A stretch of 64,000 bases of DNA, from contig NZ_CP061305.1 in assembly GCF_018687755.1 (NCBI RefSeq), positions 1,859,099 through 1,923,098 of the forward strand, in the 5' to 3' direction. This document shows, piece after piece, positions 36,567-44,688 of the stretch. Positions within the stretch are counted from its first letter, which is position 1, and each line of letters begins with the position of its first letter. The translations under genes and the position numbers were made by a program. This DNA comes from Polynucleobacter sp. JS-Mosq-20-D10 (GTDB lineage Bacteria > Pseudomonadota > Gammaproteobacteria > Burkholderiales > Burkholderiaceae). The notes under the pieces are model-generated. The model searched no databases. It was not told where the DNA came from and saw only the letters and a list, made by a program, of their open reading frames with translations.

Positions 36567-37330
36567 CCACGAATTCCAGTAGCACTCAAAAACCAGCAAC
36601 CTTAAGTGCTCGGCACCTTCAAAAGCGCTATGGATCTCGTACGGTTGTGAGAGATGTATCGGTCGAAGTGAAATGCGGAGAAGTAGTGGGGCTCCTGGGG
36701 CCAAATGGCGCCGGCAAAACAACTTCCTTTTACATGATTGTTGGCTTGGTCCCCTTAGACGGCGGCAACATCGTGCTAGACGGCACAGATATTACTCGAC
36801 TTCCTATTCATGAGCGAGCTCGCATGGGCTTATCCTATCTGCCACAGGAGGCTTCTGTGTTCAGAAAGCTCAATGTGGCTGAAAATATTCAAGCTGTATT
36901 AGAGCTGCAAGTGCAAGGTGGAAAACCACTAAGCAAGGCCGATATAGCATATCGCTTAGATGAACTATTAGGTGAGCTCCAAATCAGCCATTTACGCGAT
37001 AACCCCGCACTTTCCCTGTCTGGTGGCGAGCGTCGCCGTGTTGAGATTGCTAGAGCATTAGCCTCCCAGCCTAAGTTCATTTTGTTAGATGAGCCATTTG
37101 CTGGCGTTGACCCAATTGCGGTTGGAGAGATCCAGCGGATTGTGCGCTTCTTAAGAGACCGCCAAATTGGCGTACTCATCACCGACCATAATGTTCGAGA
37201 AACGTTGGGGATTTGTGATCACGCCTACATCATTAGCGAAGGTAGCGTTCTGGCGGAAGGCAAGCCAGACCAAATTATCGAGAATGATGCTGTCAGACGA
37301 GTCTACCTAGGCGAAAACTTCCGCATGTAA
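36563..37330 (+). CDS. lptB: LPS export ABC transporter ATPase LptB
   Basis: 255 residues. Walker A GPNGAGKTT near 52, the Q-loop LPQEASVFRKL, signature LSGGERRRVEIARAL near 153, Walker B FILLDEPFAGVDPIA and the LptB-type switch ITDHNVRETLGICDHAYI. It powers LPS extraction with LptFG. An N-terminal extension of ~15 residues is longer than in E. coli. It is the last gene of the kdsD-kdsC-lptCAB set; hpf comes 192 bases later, with no rpoN between. Confidence 0.97.
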   Translation: MTTNSSSTQKPATLSARHLQKRYGSRTVVRDVSVEVKCGEVVGLLGPNGAGKTTSFYMIVGLVPLDGGNIVLDGTDITRLPIHERARMGLSYLPQEASVFRKLNVAENIQAVLELQVQGGKPLSKADIAYRLDELLGELQISHLRDNPALSLSGGERRRVEIARALASQPKFILLDEPFAGVDPIAVGEIQRIVRFLRDRQIGVLITDHNVRETLGICDHAYIISEGSVLAEGKPDQIIENDAVRRVYLGENFRM

Positions 37331-37522
37331 ATATTCAGGGCTTTTCGGGTATTTATTAAATAAACATGATCTGCCCCCTTGGTTTTCAGCAAAATCGCTG
37401 ATACGCTGGAGGTTCATGAAGTTCATTTCCGCATAAACAAGTACATCATTACAGGGGCCTGCTGCGCACCCCAAGTAATTATTTGCGCACGCATTTTGTT
37501 TTTCTATGAATAGGAGCTGCTG
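37331..37522. other. Gap between lptB and hpf, no gene seen
   Basis: 192 bases. I see no credible gene in any frame and no recognisable remnant of rpoN, which occupies this place in Burkholderia and many other proteobacteria. A purine-rich AGGAG six bases before the hpf ATG is the only clear signal; a loose GGGG/CCCC inverted repeat in the middle (about 37456-37474) has no T-tract. The promoter of hpf-ptsN probably lies here. Confidence 0.5.
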
Positions 37523-37846
37523 ATGAATCTGAAAATTAATAGCCGTCATGTTGAAGTTACTCCAGCCATGCGTTCACACCTCGAAGCTGGGTTAGAAAAA
37601 ATTCGTAAACACTTTGACCATGTTTTAGACGCTACCGCTTTTTTGATTGTCGATAACGCCAAAGAAAAAAATCTTCGTCAAGCAGCCGAGATCACCATTC
37701 ACCTCAAAGGTAAGGAACTCTTTGCCGAAGCGCATAACGCAGACCTCTACCACGCCATGGATGCAGTAGTAGATAAACTTGAGCGTCAAGTTGTAAAGCA
37801 CAAAGAAAAAATTCAAGATCATCACCATGACAAACATTTTGAGTAG
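37523..37846 (+). CDS. hpf: Ribosome hibernation promoting factor, short form
   Basis: 107 residues, the short HPF/YfiA form. It opens MNLKINSRHVEVTPAMRSHLEAGLEKI and contains the central AEITIHLKGKELFAEAHNADLYHAMDAVVDKLERQV helix-strand pattern of S30EA. The tail is His/Lys-rich (DHHHDKHFE). It pairs ribosomes as 100S dimers in stationary phase. AGGAG lies six bases before the ATG. ptsN follows 33 bases later. Confidence 0.95.
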   Translation: MNLKINSRHVEVTPAMRSHLEAGLEKIRKHFDHVLDATAFLIVDNAKEKNLRQAAEITIHLKGKELFAEAHNADLYHAMDAVVDKLERQVVKHKEKIQDHHHDKHFE

Positions 37847-37879
37847 TCTCTAGCATCAGGACACCTATAATCTAGTGAT

Positions 37880-38338
37880 ATGAATGCCCTGACCGATCTT
37901 TTCGCTTTAGACCGTATTACCTTAAATAGTCTCTCTAAGAATAGGGCTGAGGTATTTGCGGCCGTAGGGCAACTATTTGCAAAACATGCAGGTCTTGAAG
38001 CCGAAGCAATTGTTGGCTTTTTAAATGCGCGCGAGGACTTAGGCTCTACCGCATTAGGCGCTGGCGTTGCCATTCCTCACGGGCGCGTCAAGGGGCTAAA
38101 GCAGCCGATTGCTGCATTCGTCAAGCTACAAGAGCCGATTGAATTTGCTGCGCCAGATGGTGAGGCTGTATCTACGCTTATTTTTTTACTTGTTCCTGAA
38201 AAAGCAACTCAGCAACATTTAGAAATTCTGTCCTCGATTGCACAACTCCTGTCTGACCAGGATACCCGTAAGTTACTTGCGTCGGAGGGCAGTCCAGAGA
38301 AGGTGTGTGAAATCCTACAAACGTGGGGCTCAACTTGA
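37880..38338 (+). CDS. ptsN: PTS IIA-like nitrogen regulatory protein PtsN
   Basis: 152 residues, EIIA-Ntr. The phosphorylated histidine is in GVAIPHGRVKGL near 73, and the N-terminal part follows the PtsN family (ALDRITLNSLSKNRAEVF). It acts in the nitrogen-type phosphotransfer chain that signals potassium and carbon/nitrogen state. hprK starts at its stop codon. The phosphodonors NPr/HPr and EI are not in this window. Confidence 0.95.
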   Translation: MNALTDLFALDRITLNSLSKNRAEVFAAVGQLFAKHAGLEAEAIVGFLNAREDLGSTALGAGVAIPHGRVKGLKQPIAAFVKLQEPIEFAAPDGEAVSTLIFLLVPEKATQQHLEILSSIAQLLSDQDTRKLLASEGSPEKVCEILQTWGST

Positions 38339-39324
38339 CTACACAACCCCTACTCCTAGAGGGAGTTACCGCCCAGCAAATCTTTGATGACAATGTCTCT
38401 GACTTAAAACTATCTTGGATTGGCGGCCTAGAAGGCGCGGACAGACGATTTCCGGCAGAGGCCGTTAAAGCTGCAGCAGCCAGCTCAGACTTAGTAGGCC
38501 ACTTAAATCTCATTCACCCAAGCCGTATTCAGATTTTTGGTGAGCAGGAGATTAACTATCATGCTCAACTTGAAACCCAGCAGCGAGAAGAACAGATCTT
38601 CGACCTCATTTCTAAAATGCCGCCTTGCGTTATTGTGGCCGACGGTAAAGCAGCTGATGCAGCCCTACAACTCTTCTGCCAACGATCCTCTACTCCACTC
38701 TTTACAACAGCCATTTCAGCTGCTGAGGTGATTGACCACCTTCGTATCTACCTCACTAAGATTGGTGCGCCCCAGATTACGATGCACGGCGTATTTATGG
38801 ATATTCTAGGCTTAGGGGTTTTGATCATGGGTGAGTCTGGCCTAGGCAAAAGCGAATTAGGTTTAGAACTGATTTCTCGCGGCCACGGTTTAGTGGCTGA
38901 TGATGCGGTAGACTTTGCTCGACTCGGACCAGACTATATCGAGGGTCGCTGCCCTGTGATTCTGCGCAACCTCTTGGAAGTTCGTGGGCTTGGCTTATTG
39001 GATATCCGCACTATTTTTGGTGAAACAGCCGTACGTCGGAAATTAAAATTGCGCCTCATAGTCCAGCTGGTTCGCCGTAACGATGGTGAGTTTGAGCGCC
39101 TACCTTTAGAAACCCAACATATTGATGTATTGGGTGTCGCCATTAGAACTGTCAAAATTCAGGTGGCTGCAGGTCGCAACTTGGCAGTTCTCGTAGAGGC
39201 TGCTGTGCGCAATACCATTTTGCAGCTACGAGGTATCGATACCTTAAAAGAGTTTATGGAACGTCAGCGTTCACAAATGAATGCTGAAGCAGAGTCTTTG
39301 AAGTCACAAGGCCGCCTCATTTAA
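38335..39324 (+). CDS. hprK: HPr kinase/phosphorylase
   Basis: 329 residues from a TTG at 38335 whose last two bases open the ptsN stop (TTGA overlap), with GTGGGG a few bases upstream acting as ribosome binding site; a GTG at 38323 is the alternative. The N-terminal domain spans ~130 residues; the kinase has Walker A GESGLGKSELGLEL near 165 and the HprK signature region LEVRGLGLLDIRTIFGE. It phosphorylates or dephosphorylates a serine of HPr. rapZ follows after one base. In betaproteobacteria hprK is part of this ptsN cluster. Confidence 0.94.
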   Translation: MTTQPLLLEGVTAQQIFDDNVSDLKLSWIGGLEGADRRFPAEAVKAAAASSDLVGHLNLIHPSRIQIFGEQEINYHAQLETQQREEQIFDLISKMPPCVIVADGKAADAALQLFCQRSSTPLFTTAISAAEVIDHLRIYLTKIGAPQITMHGVFMDILGLGVLIMGESGLGKSELGLELISRGHGLVADDAVDFARLGPDYIEGRCPVILRNLLEVRGLGLLDIRTIFGETAVRRKLKLRLIVQLVRRNDGEFERLPLETQHIDVLGVAIRTVKIQVAAGRNLAVLVEAAVRNTILQLRGIDTLKEFMERQRSQMNAEAESLKSQGRLI

Positions 39325-39325
39325 T

Positions 39326-40216
39326 ATGCAAATTAATCTGATTACCGGCATCTCTGGCTCAGGTAAATCAGTTGCGCTGAGAGCCTTTGAGGATGCAGGT
39401 TATGACTGCGTTGATAACCTTCCAGTCACCCTTCTAGAAAACCTTATTACTACACTAGAAGGTGAAAAAAGTGAACGTGTTGCAGTCGCTATTGATGCAC
39501 GTCGCGGTCAGTCGATTGCAGAGCTTCCTCAGATTTTAGAAAACCTACGACGTCACCATCAGGTACGAATTGTTTTCCTCAATGCTGATACCAATACGCT
39601 GATCCAGCGCTTCTCCGAAACCCGCAGGCGCCATCCACTCTCTGGAAAAACTCAACAAACCCAAGCTGCCACCCTGATCGAGGCAATTGATAAAGAACGA
39701 AATCTCTTGGAGCCGCTACGCACTCAAGCACACAGTATCGATACCAGCAATTTACCTGCTCATGCCTTGCGCTCTTGGATTCAAGATCTTTTAAAAGATA
39801 AACCTCAAGGACTCACCGTCATTTTTGAATCTTTTGGATTTAAAAAAGGCTTACCTAGTGAAGCGGATCTCGTGTTTGATGTTCGCTGCCTGCCTAATCC
39901 GCACTACGACAAAGTGTTACGCCCTATGTCAGGCAAAGATCAGCCAGTTCGCGAGTTCTTAGAAAAAATTCCTGAAGTAGTCAGCATGGAAAATGACATT
40001 ATTCAATTTATTGAGAAATGGTTGCCTCACTATATTGCAGATGGTCGTAGTTATCTTACTGTCGCCATCGGCTGTACTGGTGGACAGCATCGCTCGGTTT
40101 ATCTTGTGAGCCGGATCATTGCGCATTTTCTGCCGCAAAAAGATTTGGCTGTGCTCCAAATTAATTTCTTAAGTCGTCACCGCGAGCTAGACTCAATCCC
40201 TGCAATAGTAATTTGA
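39326..40216 (+). CDS. rapZ: RNase adapter protein RapZ
   Basis: 296 residues. The Walker A is ITGISGSGKSVALRAFED near 6-23, and DNLPVTLLENL, RRHPLS and the late GCTGGQHRSVYLV are diagnostic. In E. coli RapZ directs RNase E to the GlmZ RNA and so controls glucosamine-6-phosphate synthesis; that target is not shown here. The last 56 bases overlap the 3' end of convergent mutY. It starts one base after hprK. Confidence 0.95.
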   Translation: MQINLITGISGSGKSVALRAFEDAGYDCVDNLPVTLLENLITTLEGEKSERVAVAIDARRGQSIAELPQILENLRRHHQVRIVFLNADTNTLIQRFSETRRRHPLSGKTQQTQAATLIEAIDKERNLLEPLRTQAHSIDTSNLPAHALRSWIQDLLKDKPQGLTVIFESFGFKKGLPSEADLVFDVRCLPNPHYDKVLRPMSGKDQPVREFLEKIPEVVSMENDIIQFIEKWLPHYIADGRSYLTVAIGCTGGQHRSVYLVSRIIAHFLPQKDLAVLQINFLSRHRELDSIPAIVI

Positions 40217-41318
40217 TCGGTTGTGGCAAGCCGTACTTTCCTAGCTGACGCAAAGGAACCCACTTCAAGTCATCGCTGGCGAATTTCACGGCAGACCGTG
40301 AGGTCACATGCCAGATCTGCATCCATAAACGACGATGCGTGAAGATATGTTTAATTTCAAGTCCCCGCTCAATTGAGTGACAGCCCTTTAAGACACTAGA
40401 GATCCTTTCATCTGGCAGCACAAGCTTGAATAATTCATTCGCAGTTAAATTCACTGCATTGCCTGAAGATTTAGAGTTTTTTTCTTTGGCTCTCCAAGTA
40501 GATTCAGGCAAAGACCAAAGCCCGCCCCAGATGGCTTTTTCAGAACGCCGTTGTAGTAATACTGAATCACCCTGCCGGAGTAACAACATGTCACAATTCA
40601 ATTCAGGGGATTTTACTTTCGCGACTTTGCGAGGCAGTAGTAAGACCTGATCACTGAGATTGGCCTGACATTCTTTTTCAAATGGGCATTTCCTTGCCCC
40701 ACTCAAACATATCGGTTTACGAGAGGTGCACCAGGTTGCCCCAAAATCCATCAAAGCCTGTGTATATACCGGCATATCTAAAGCTTTTTTAGGGAGTAGT
40801 GTTTTAGATAGCAGCCATAACTTGTCGTTTACTGCTTTTTCTTGGATGGCGCCCTCTACACCAAACAATCGTGCCAGTATTCGTTTGACGTTTGCATCCA
40901 GAATCGGGGCCCGCTCATGAAATGCAAATGCTGCAATGGCACCAGCAGTCGATCTACCAATACCCTTGAGCTGTTCGAGCAATACTGTGTCATTGGGAAA
41001 CTGACCCCCAAACTCTTCCATCACTTGCTTGGCACAAGCGTGGAGATTGCGAGCGCGAGTGTAATAGCCGAGCCCCGCCCATTCAGCCAAGACATCATCT
41101 AGTGGTGCAGTAGCCAATTTCTTAACCGTCGGAAAACGTTTCATAAAGCGGGGATAACGCTCTAGAACAGTAGCTACCTGAGTTTGTTGCAACATAATTT
41201 CAGAAACCCAAACCGCATAGGGGTCACGAATACTCTGCCATGGCAAACCTTGGCGTCCGTCCTTGCCATGCCAAGCTATCAGCTTAGTGGCAAAGTGCTT
41301 GATCAGCGCTTCTGACAT
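40161..41318 (-). CDS. mutY: Adenine DNA glycosylase MutY
   Basis: 385 residues from the ATG at 41318 (a TTG three codons earlier is less likely). The helix-hairpin-helix is LKGIGRSTAGAIAAFAF near 117, with catalytic aspartate in ILDANVKR near 140 (usually LDGNVKR). The 4Fe-4S cysteines are C197, C204, C211 and C217: spacing 6-6-5 instead of the canonical 6-2-5, because LSGARK replaces a two-residue loop. The C-terminal Nudix-like domain (from about 230) recognises 8-oxoG. MutY removes A opposite 8-oxoG. It overlaps mutM by 16 bases, so both parts of the GO system are coupled. Confidence 0.93.
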   Translation of the reverse strand: MSEALIKHFATKLIAWHGKDGRQGLPWQSIRDPYAVWVSEIMLQQTQVATVLERYPRFMKRFPTVKKLATAPLDDVLAEWAGLGYYTRARNLHACAKQVMEEFGGQFPNDTVLLEQLKGIGRSTAGAIAAFAFHERAPILDANVKRILARLFGVEGAIQEKAVNDKLWLLSKTLLPKKALDMPVYTQALMDFGATWCTSRKPICLSGARKCPFEKECQANLSDQVLLLPRKVAKVKSPELNCDMLLLRQGDSVLLQRRSEKAIWGGLWSLPESTWRAKEKNSKSSGNAVNLTANELFKLVLPDERISSVLKGCHSIERGLEIKHIFTHRRLWMQIWHVTSRSAVKFASDDLKWVPLRQLGKYGLPQPIKLLLQGLSLARGDDLRN

Positions 41319-42139
41319 TGGGGGCAAAAGTAAGTAGAGCGCTGACCTTGCACTATTTGTTTAATCGGCATTTTGCATACCTTGCAAGGCTGATCTTTAC
41401 GATCGTAGACTTTGGTTTGCACCATGAAATGCCCTGGGTCACCTTCGCTGTTCACAAAGTCTTTTAAAGAACTACCACCCGCAGCAATCGCTTTTTTCAA
41501 AATTAATCTCACCGCAGTCGCCAGCCTAGAGCATTGTGGACGCGTGAGTTTTCCAGCAGCTTTTGCCGGATGAATGCCTGCCTCAAATAAACTTTCAGAA
41601 CAATAGATATTGCCGACACCCACGACTGCTTGCCCTGCCAGTAAAAATTGCTTCACAGCAACGCTACGTTTGCGTGAGCACTGATAAAGAACCTCAGCCC
41701 CAAGCTCACCCGCAAACTCCGGTGAAAAAGGCTCAACTCCCAATTTTTGTAAAAGTGCATTGCCCTCAATCGGCCCCTTGGATTTTGGGTGCCATAAAAC
41801 AGCGCCAAACTTTCGGGGATCATGCAAACGCAAACTCAACTTGCCAAACTCGAAAGTCACCCGATCATGTAACTTGAGGGGGTCGCTACTAGGCAGAACC
41901 CGCAAGGTTCCAGTCATACCTAGGTGCAGCAATAGGTAACCCGTATCAAACCCTATTAAAAGATACTTACCGCGGCGCTCTATTCCCAAGACTTTCTGAC
42001 CAGAAAGCAAGGTATTCAAATTACTCGGTACCGGCCAACGCAAGCGACCATCGATAATTTTGACTGCGTTAACCCTTAACCCCACTAAATGGGGTTGGAT
42101 ACCCAATCGGGTAACTTCGACTTCTGGGAGTTCTGGCAT
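41303..42139 (-). CDS. mutM: Formamidopyrimidine-DNA glycosylase
   Basis: 278 residues. It begins MPELPEVEV, with the catalytic N-terminal proline (after Met removal) and glutamate. H2TH region GVGNIYCSESLFEAGIHP lies near 170, and the C-terminal zinc finger is CKVCKMPIKQ...FCPQC, with cysteine spacing 2-16-2. It removes oxidised purines such as 8-oxoG. The 3' end overlaps the mutY start; the 5' end is divergent from the TPR-LolB gene by 35 bases. Confidence 0.97.
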   Translation of the reverse strand: MPELPEVEVTRLGIQPHLVGLRVNAVKIIDGRLRWPVPSNLNTLLSGQKVLGIERRGKYLLIGFDTGYLLLHLGMTGTLRVLPSSDPLKLHDRVTFEFGKLSLRLHDPRKFGAVLWHPKSKGPIEGNALLQKLGVEPFSPEFAGELGAEVLYQCSRKRSVAVKQFLLAGQAVVGVGNIYCSESLFEAGIHPAKAAGKLTRPQCSRLATAVRLILKKAIAAGGSSLKDFVNSEGDPGHFMVQTKVYDRKDQPCKVCKMPIKQIVQGQRSTYFCPQCQKR

Positions 42140-42174
42140 AAATGGATTGTAGATTCGCGGATTAGAATGTGCTT

Positions 42175-43662
42175 ATGACCAAATTTTTATTAAAGCCCTC
42201 TTTAAGAGCCCTACTGTTTGCAGTTGGACTTGGCTTAAGCCTGTCTTCCAGCAATGCCATCGCTAAATCTAGCAGCTTGGATAGCGGTCAAGCTGTATTT
42301 GAGGTCCTGGCCTCTGAAATCGCACTTCAGCGCGGTGAAGCCGGCTTGGCATATACAACTTATCTAGAGCTTGCTCGCCAGCTAGATGACCCCCGTTTGG
42401 CACAAAGAGCTATGGAGATCGCAATTACAGCGGGCGCGCCCGATCTTGCACTACAAGCAGCTCAAACTTGGGATGGCTTGGCTGGATCGAAACAAACTAA
42501 ACCCAAAGAAGTGCTCGTCACTCTCTTAATTCTGAATCAACGCTGGTCAGATGCAGTCAAACCCGCCATCTCACTCTTGAATCAGCAAACACCGGCACAA
42601 CGTGAAAATACTTTGCTACAGATTCAGGCGCTACTGGCTAAAGCAACTGATGAATCAGAGGCCCTAAGAGCTTTCTATGAGATCGTTTCAACATTGAAGT
42701 CAGAGCCAAAAGATCCGGGGCTGCTATACACCTATGCCATGTCTGCTGAAAAATCGGGACACATCAATGTGATGGAGAAAACTCTTCGCGAAATCTTGCG
42801 CAAGAATCCGAACGATGTGAATAGTCTTAATGCGCTTGGCTACTCATTAGCTGATCGTAATCAGAAGTTACCAGAAGCATTCAAGCTCATTAGCAAAGCA
42901 CATCAACTCTCACCTAAAGATGGATTTATATTAGACAGTCTTGGCTGGGTAAACTTTCGCATGGGTAAAAATGATCTCGCCCTAGAGCAATTGCAACAAG
43001 CATTTAGTATGAAACCTGAAGCAGATATTGCCGCACATATTGGCGAAGTCCTATGGGTAATGAATCGCCCAGCCGAAGCAGAAGATATGTGGCGCAAAGG
43101 GCAGCAATTAGATGCCAATAACCCGACTCTCAAAGAAACTTTGAAGCGCTTGAAACCCGATTGGTCACTAGCAGATACCGCCCTCAAAGGCTCATGGGAC
43201 GGTCGTTTTGCGGTGAAGATTACTGGACTCACCGAAAGTAAAAATCAGGGTGGCTCAGGTGGATTTACATTAACTCAAGATGCGTTGATCGACGTATTAG
43301 AAATTCGCAATCCGGTAGGTGGATCCATTGCAAAAATTACGATTAAACCTGGTGAGGCGATTCTAGAGCGCGATGGTCAATTCACCACGGCTATCGATGC
43401 TGACACTCTAATACAAAATACATTAGGACTTCCGCTACCTGCCCGCGGTTTATCAGACTGGTTGCGTGGGAAAACTCGTCCCGGCGGTAATGCCAGTGTT
43501 GAGCGAAATTCAAAAGGGCAAGTGAGCAAAATCACGCAAGATGGGTGGACCTTAAATTACCACTGGAATAATGCGCAGCGTTTAGAAAAACTCATGATGA
43601 CCCGTAGCTCTAACATTGGCTCGATAGATATCCGCTTGGTGTTCGATAATCCGAATGAGTGA
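42175..43662 (+). CDS. TPR protein fused to a LolB-like domain, periplasmic
   Basis: 495 residues from the ATG at 42175. A signal peptide (about 1-31, ending SSNAIA) has an AxA cleavage site and no lipobox. Residues ~35-325 are TPR repeats (for example NDVNSLNALGYSLADRNQKL and DGFILDSLGWVNFRMGKNDL). Residues ~339-495 match LolB: GSWDGRFAVKI, EIRNPVGGSIAKI, AILERDGQFTTAIDADTLI, LGLPLPARGLSDWLRGK and DGWTLNYHW align with E. coli LolB in order. LolB accepts lipoproteins from LolA and inserts them in the outer membrane; it is normally itself a lipoprotein. This chain contains no cysteine at all. In other Burkholderiales the two proteins are separate neighbours upstream of ispE. Confidence 0.85.
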   Translation: MTKFLLKPSLRALLFAVGLGLSLSSSNAIAKSSSLDSGQAVFEVLASEIALQRGEAGLAYTTYLELARQLDDPRLAQRAMEIAITAGAPDLALQAAQTWDGLAGSKQTKPKEVLVTLLILNQRWSDAVKPAISLLNQQTPAQRENTLLQIQALLAKATDESEALRAFYEIVSTLKSEPKDPGLLYTYAMSAEKSGHINVMEKTLREILRKNPNDVNSLNALGYSLADRNQKLPEAFKLISKAHQLSPKDGFILDSLGWVNFRMGKNDLALEQLQQAFSMKPEADIAAHIGEVLWVMNRPAEAEDMWRKGQQLDANNPTLKETLKRLKPDWSLADTALKGSWDGRFAVKITGLTESKNQGGSGGFTLTQDALIDVLEIRNPVGGSIAKITIKPGEAILERDGQFTTAIDADTLIQNTLGLPLPARGLSDWLRGKTRPGGNASVERNSKGQVSKITQDGWTLNYHWNNAQRLEKLMMTRSSNIGSIDIRLVFDNPNE

Positions 43663-43669
43663 AGTGTGA

Positions 43670-44545
43670 ATGATGAGTAAGGCCTTAGAAATCCACTGTC
43701 CCGCAAAGCTCAATCTATTTCTACATATTATTGGGCGCCGCGAAGATGGCTATCACCAACTCCAATCTGTTTTCCAGTTGATTGATTGGTGTGATGTCCT
43801 CACCTTAACCCCTATTTCTGAAAATGAGATTCGTCGTATTGATCCCATCCCAGGCGTCCCCCGAGAACAGGATTTAGTAGTCCGCGCTGCCCAAGTCTTA
43901 AAAGATTTTTGCAAGATCAATCAGGGCGTTGAAATTGGCTTGAAAAAAATGATCCCCATGGGGGCTGGCCTAGGTGGCGGATCATCTGATGCTGCATCTA
44001 CACTCATCGGCCTCAACACCCTCTGGGATCTCCATCTTGATATTGCTACGCTTTGTCAGCTCGGCCTAAAACTGGGGGCAGATGTGCCATTTTTCATCTT
44101 TGGCCAAAATGCATTTGTTGAGGGAATTGGGGAGAAATTACAGGCAATTTCCTTGGAAACCCAAGATTTTGTGGTGATCTTTCCTAACCAAGGGATTGCC
44201 ACTGCTCAGATTTTTCAAGACCCTCAATTGACCCGCGATCGTGCTCCGATTACAATAAACGGCTTTCTTGCATCGCCAAGCTCATATCAGTCGAATGATT
44301 GTCAGGCAGTAGCGGTGCATAAGTGTCCTGAAGTGAAGCAAGCTTTAGATTGGATTTACAAGGCAGTGCCTAAATCGGCGCCTTGTATGTCCGGCTCTGG
44401 AAGTAGCGTTTTTGCCGCCTTAGACCCTAAGACGGACATCGCAAATCTGGAAAATCTTCTGCAAAATCTTCCAAAAGGATGGATAGGTCGAATTGTTCGG
44501 GGGCTAAATAAAAATCCCGCTTACAATTTGATTTCTTCAGATTGA
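43670..44545 (+). CDS. ispE: 4-diphosphocytidyl-2-C-methyl-D-erythritol kinase
   Basis: 291 residues, GHMP kinase. CPAKLNLFLHIIGRREDGYH is at about 9-28 and the ATP loop PMGAGLGGGSSDAAS near 99-113; the late CMSGSGSSVFA completes the three GHMP motifs. It performs the fourth step of MEP isoprenoid synthesis. It starts seven bases after the TPR-LolB stop, and a tRNA-Gln gene begins five bases after its stop, so the tRNA is probably cut from the same transcript. Confidence 0.96.
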   Translation: MMSKALEIHCPAKLNLFLHIIGRREDGYHQLQSVFQLIDWCDVLTLTPISENEIRRIDPIPGVPREQDLVVRAAQVLKDFCKINQGVEIGLKKMIPMGAGLGGGSSDAASTLIGLNTLWDLHLDIATLCQLGLKLGADVPFFIFGQNAFVEGIGEKLQAISLETQDFVVIFPNQGIATAQIFQDPQLTRDRAPITINGFLASPSSYQSNDCQAVAVHKCPEVKQALDWIYKAVPKSAPCMSGSGSSVFAALDPKTDIANLENLLQNLPKGWIGRIVRGLNKNPAYNLISSD

Positions 44546-44550
44546 CCTGT

Positions 44551-44627
44551 AGGGGAATCGCCAAGCTGGTTAAGGCACTGGATTTTGATTCCAGCATGCG
44601 AAGGTTCGAATCCTTCTTCCCCTGCCA
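44551..44627 (+). tRNA. tRNA-Gln (anticodon UUG)
   Basis: 77 bases including encoded CCA. Acceptor AGGGGAA pairs with TTCCCCT; the anticodon stem CTGGA/TCCAG encloses loop TTTTGAT, giving anticodon TTG; the T arm is GAAGG-TTCGAAT-CCTTC. It lies between ispE and prs, a position conserved in Burkholderiales. Confidence 0.97.
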
Positions 44628-44688
44628 AGCTCTGTAGATAAGACCAAAAGACATCCATTCGACCCCTACCCAAACTCTAAAATCACCC

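Noticed and set aside
37307..37549. 80-residue minus-strand frame between lptB and hpf
   Set aside because: It overlaps the end of lptB and the hpf start on the wrong strand, with no recognisable domain; also checked as an rpoN remnant without success.
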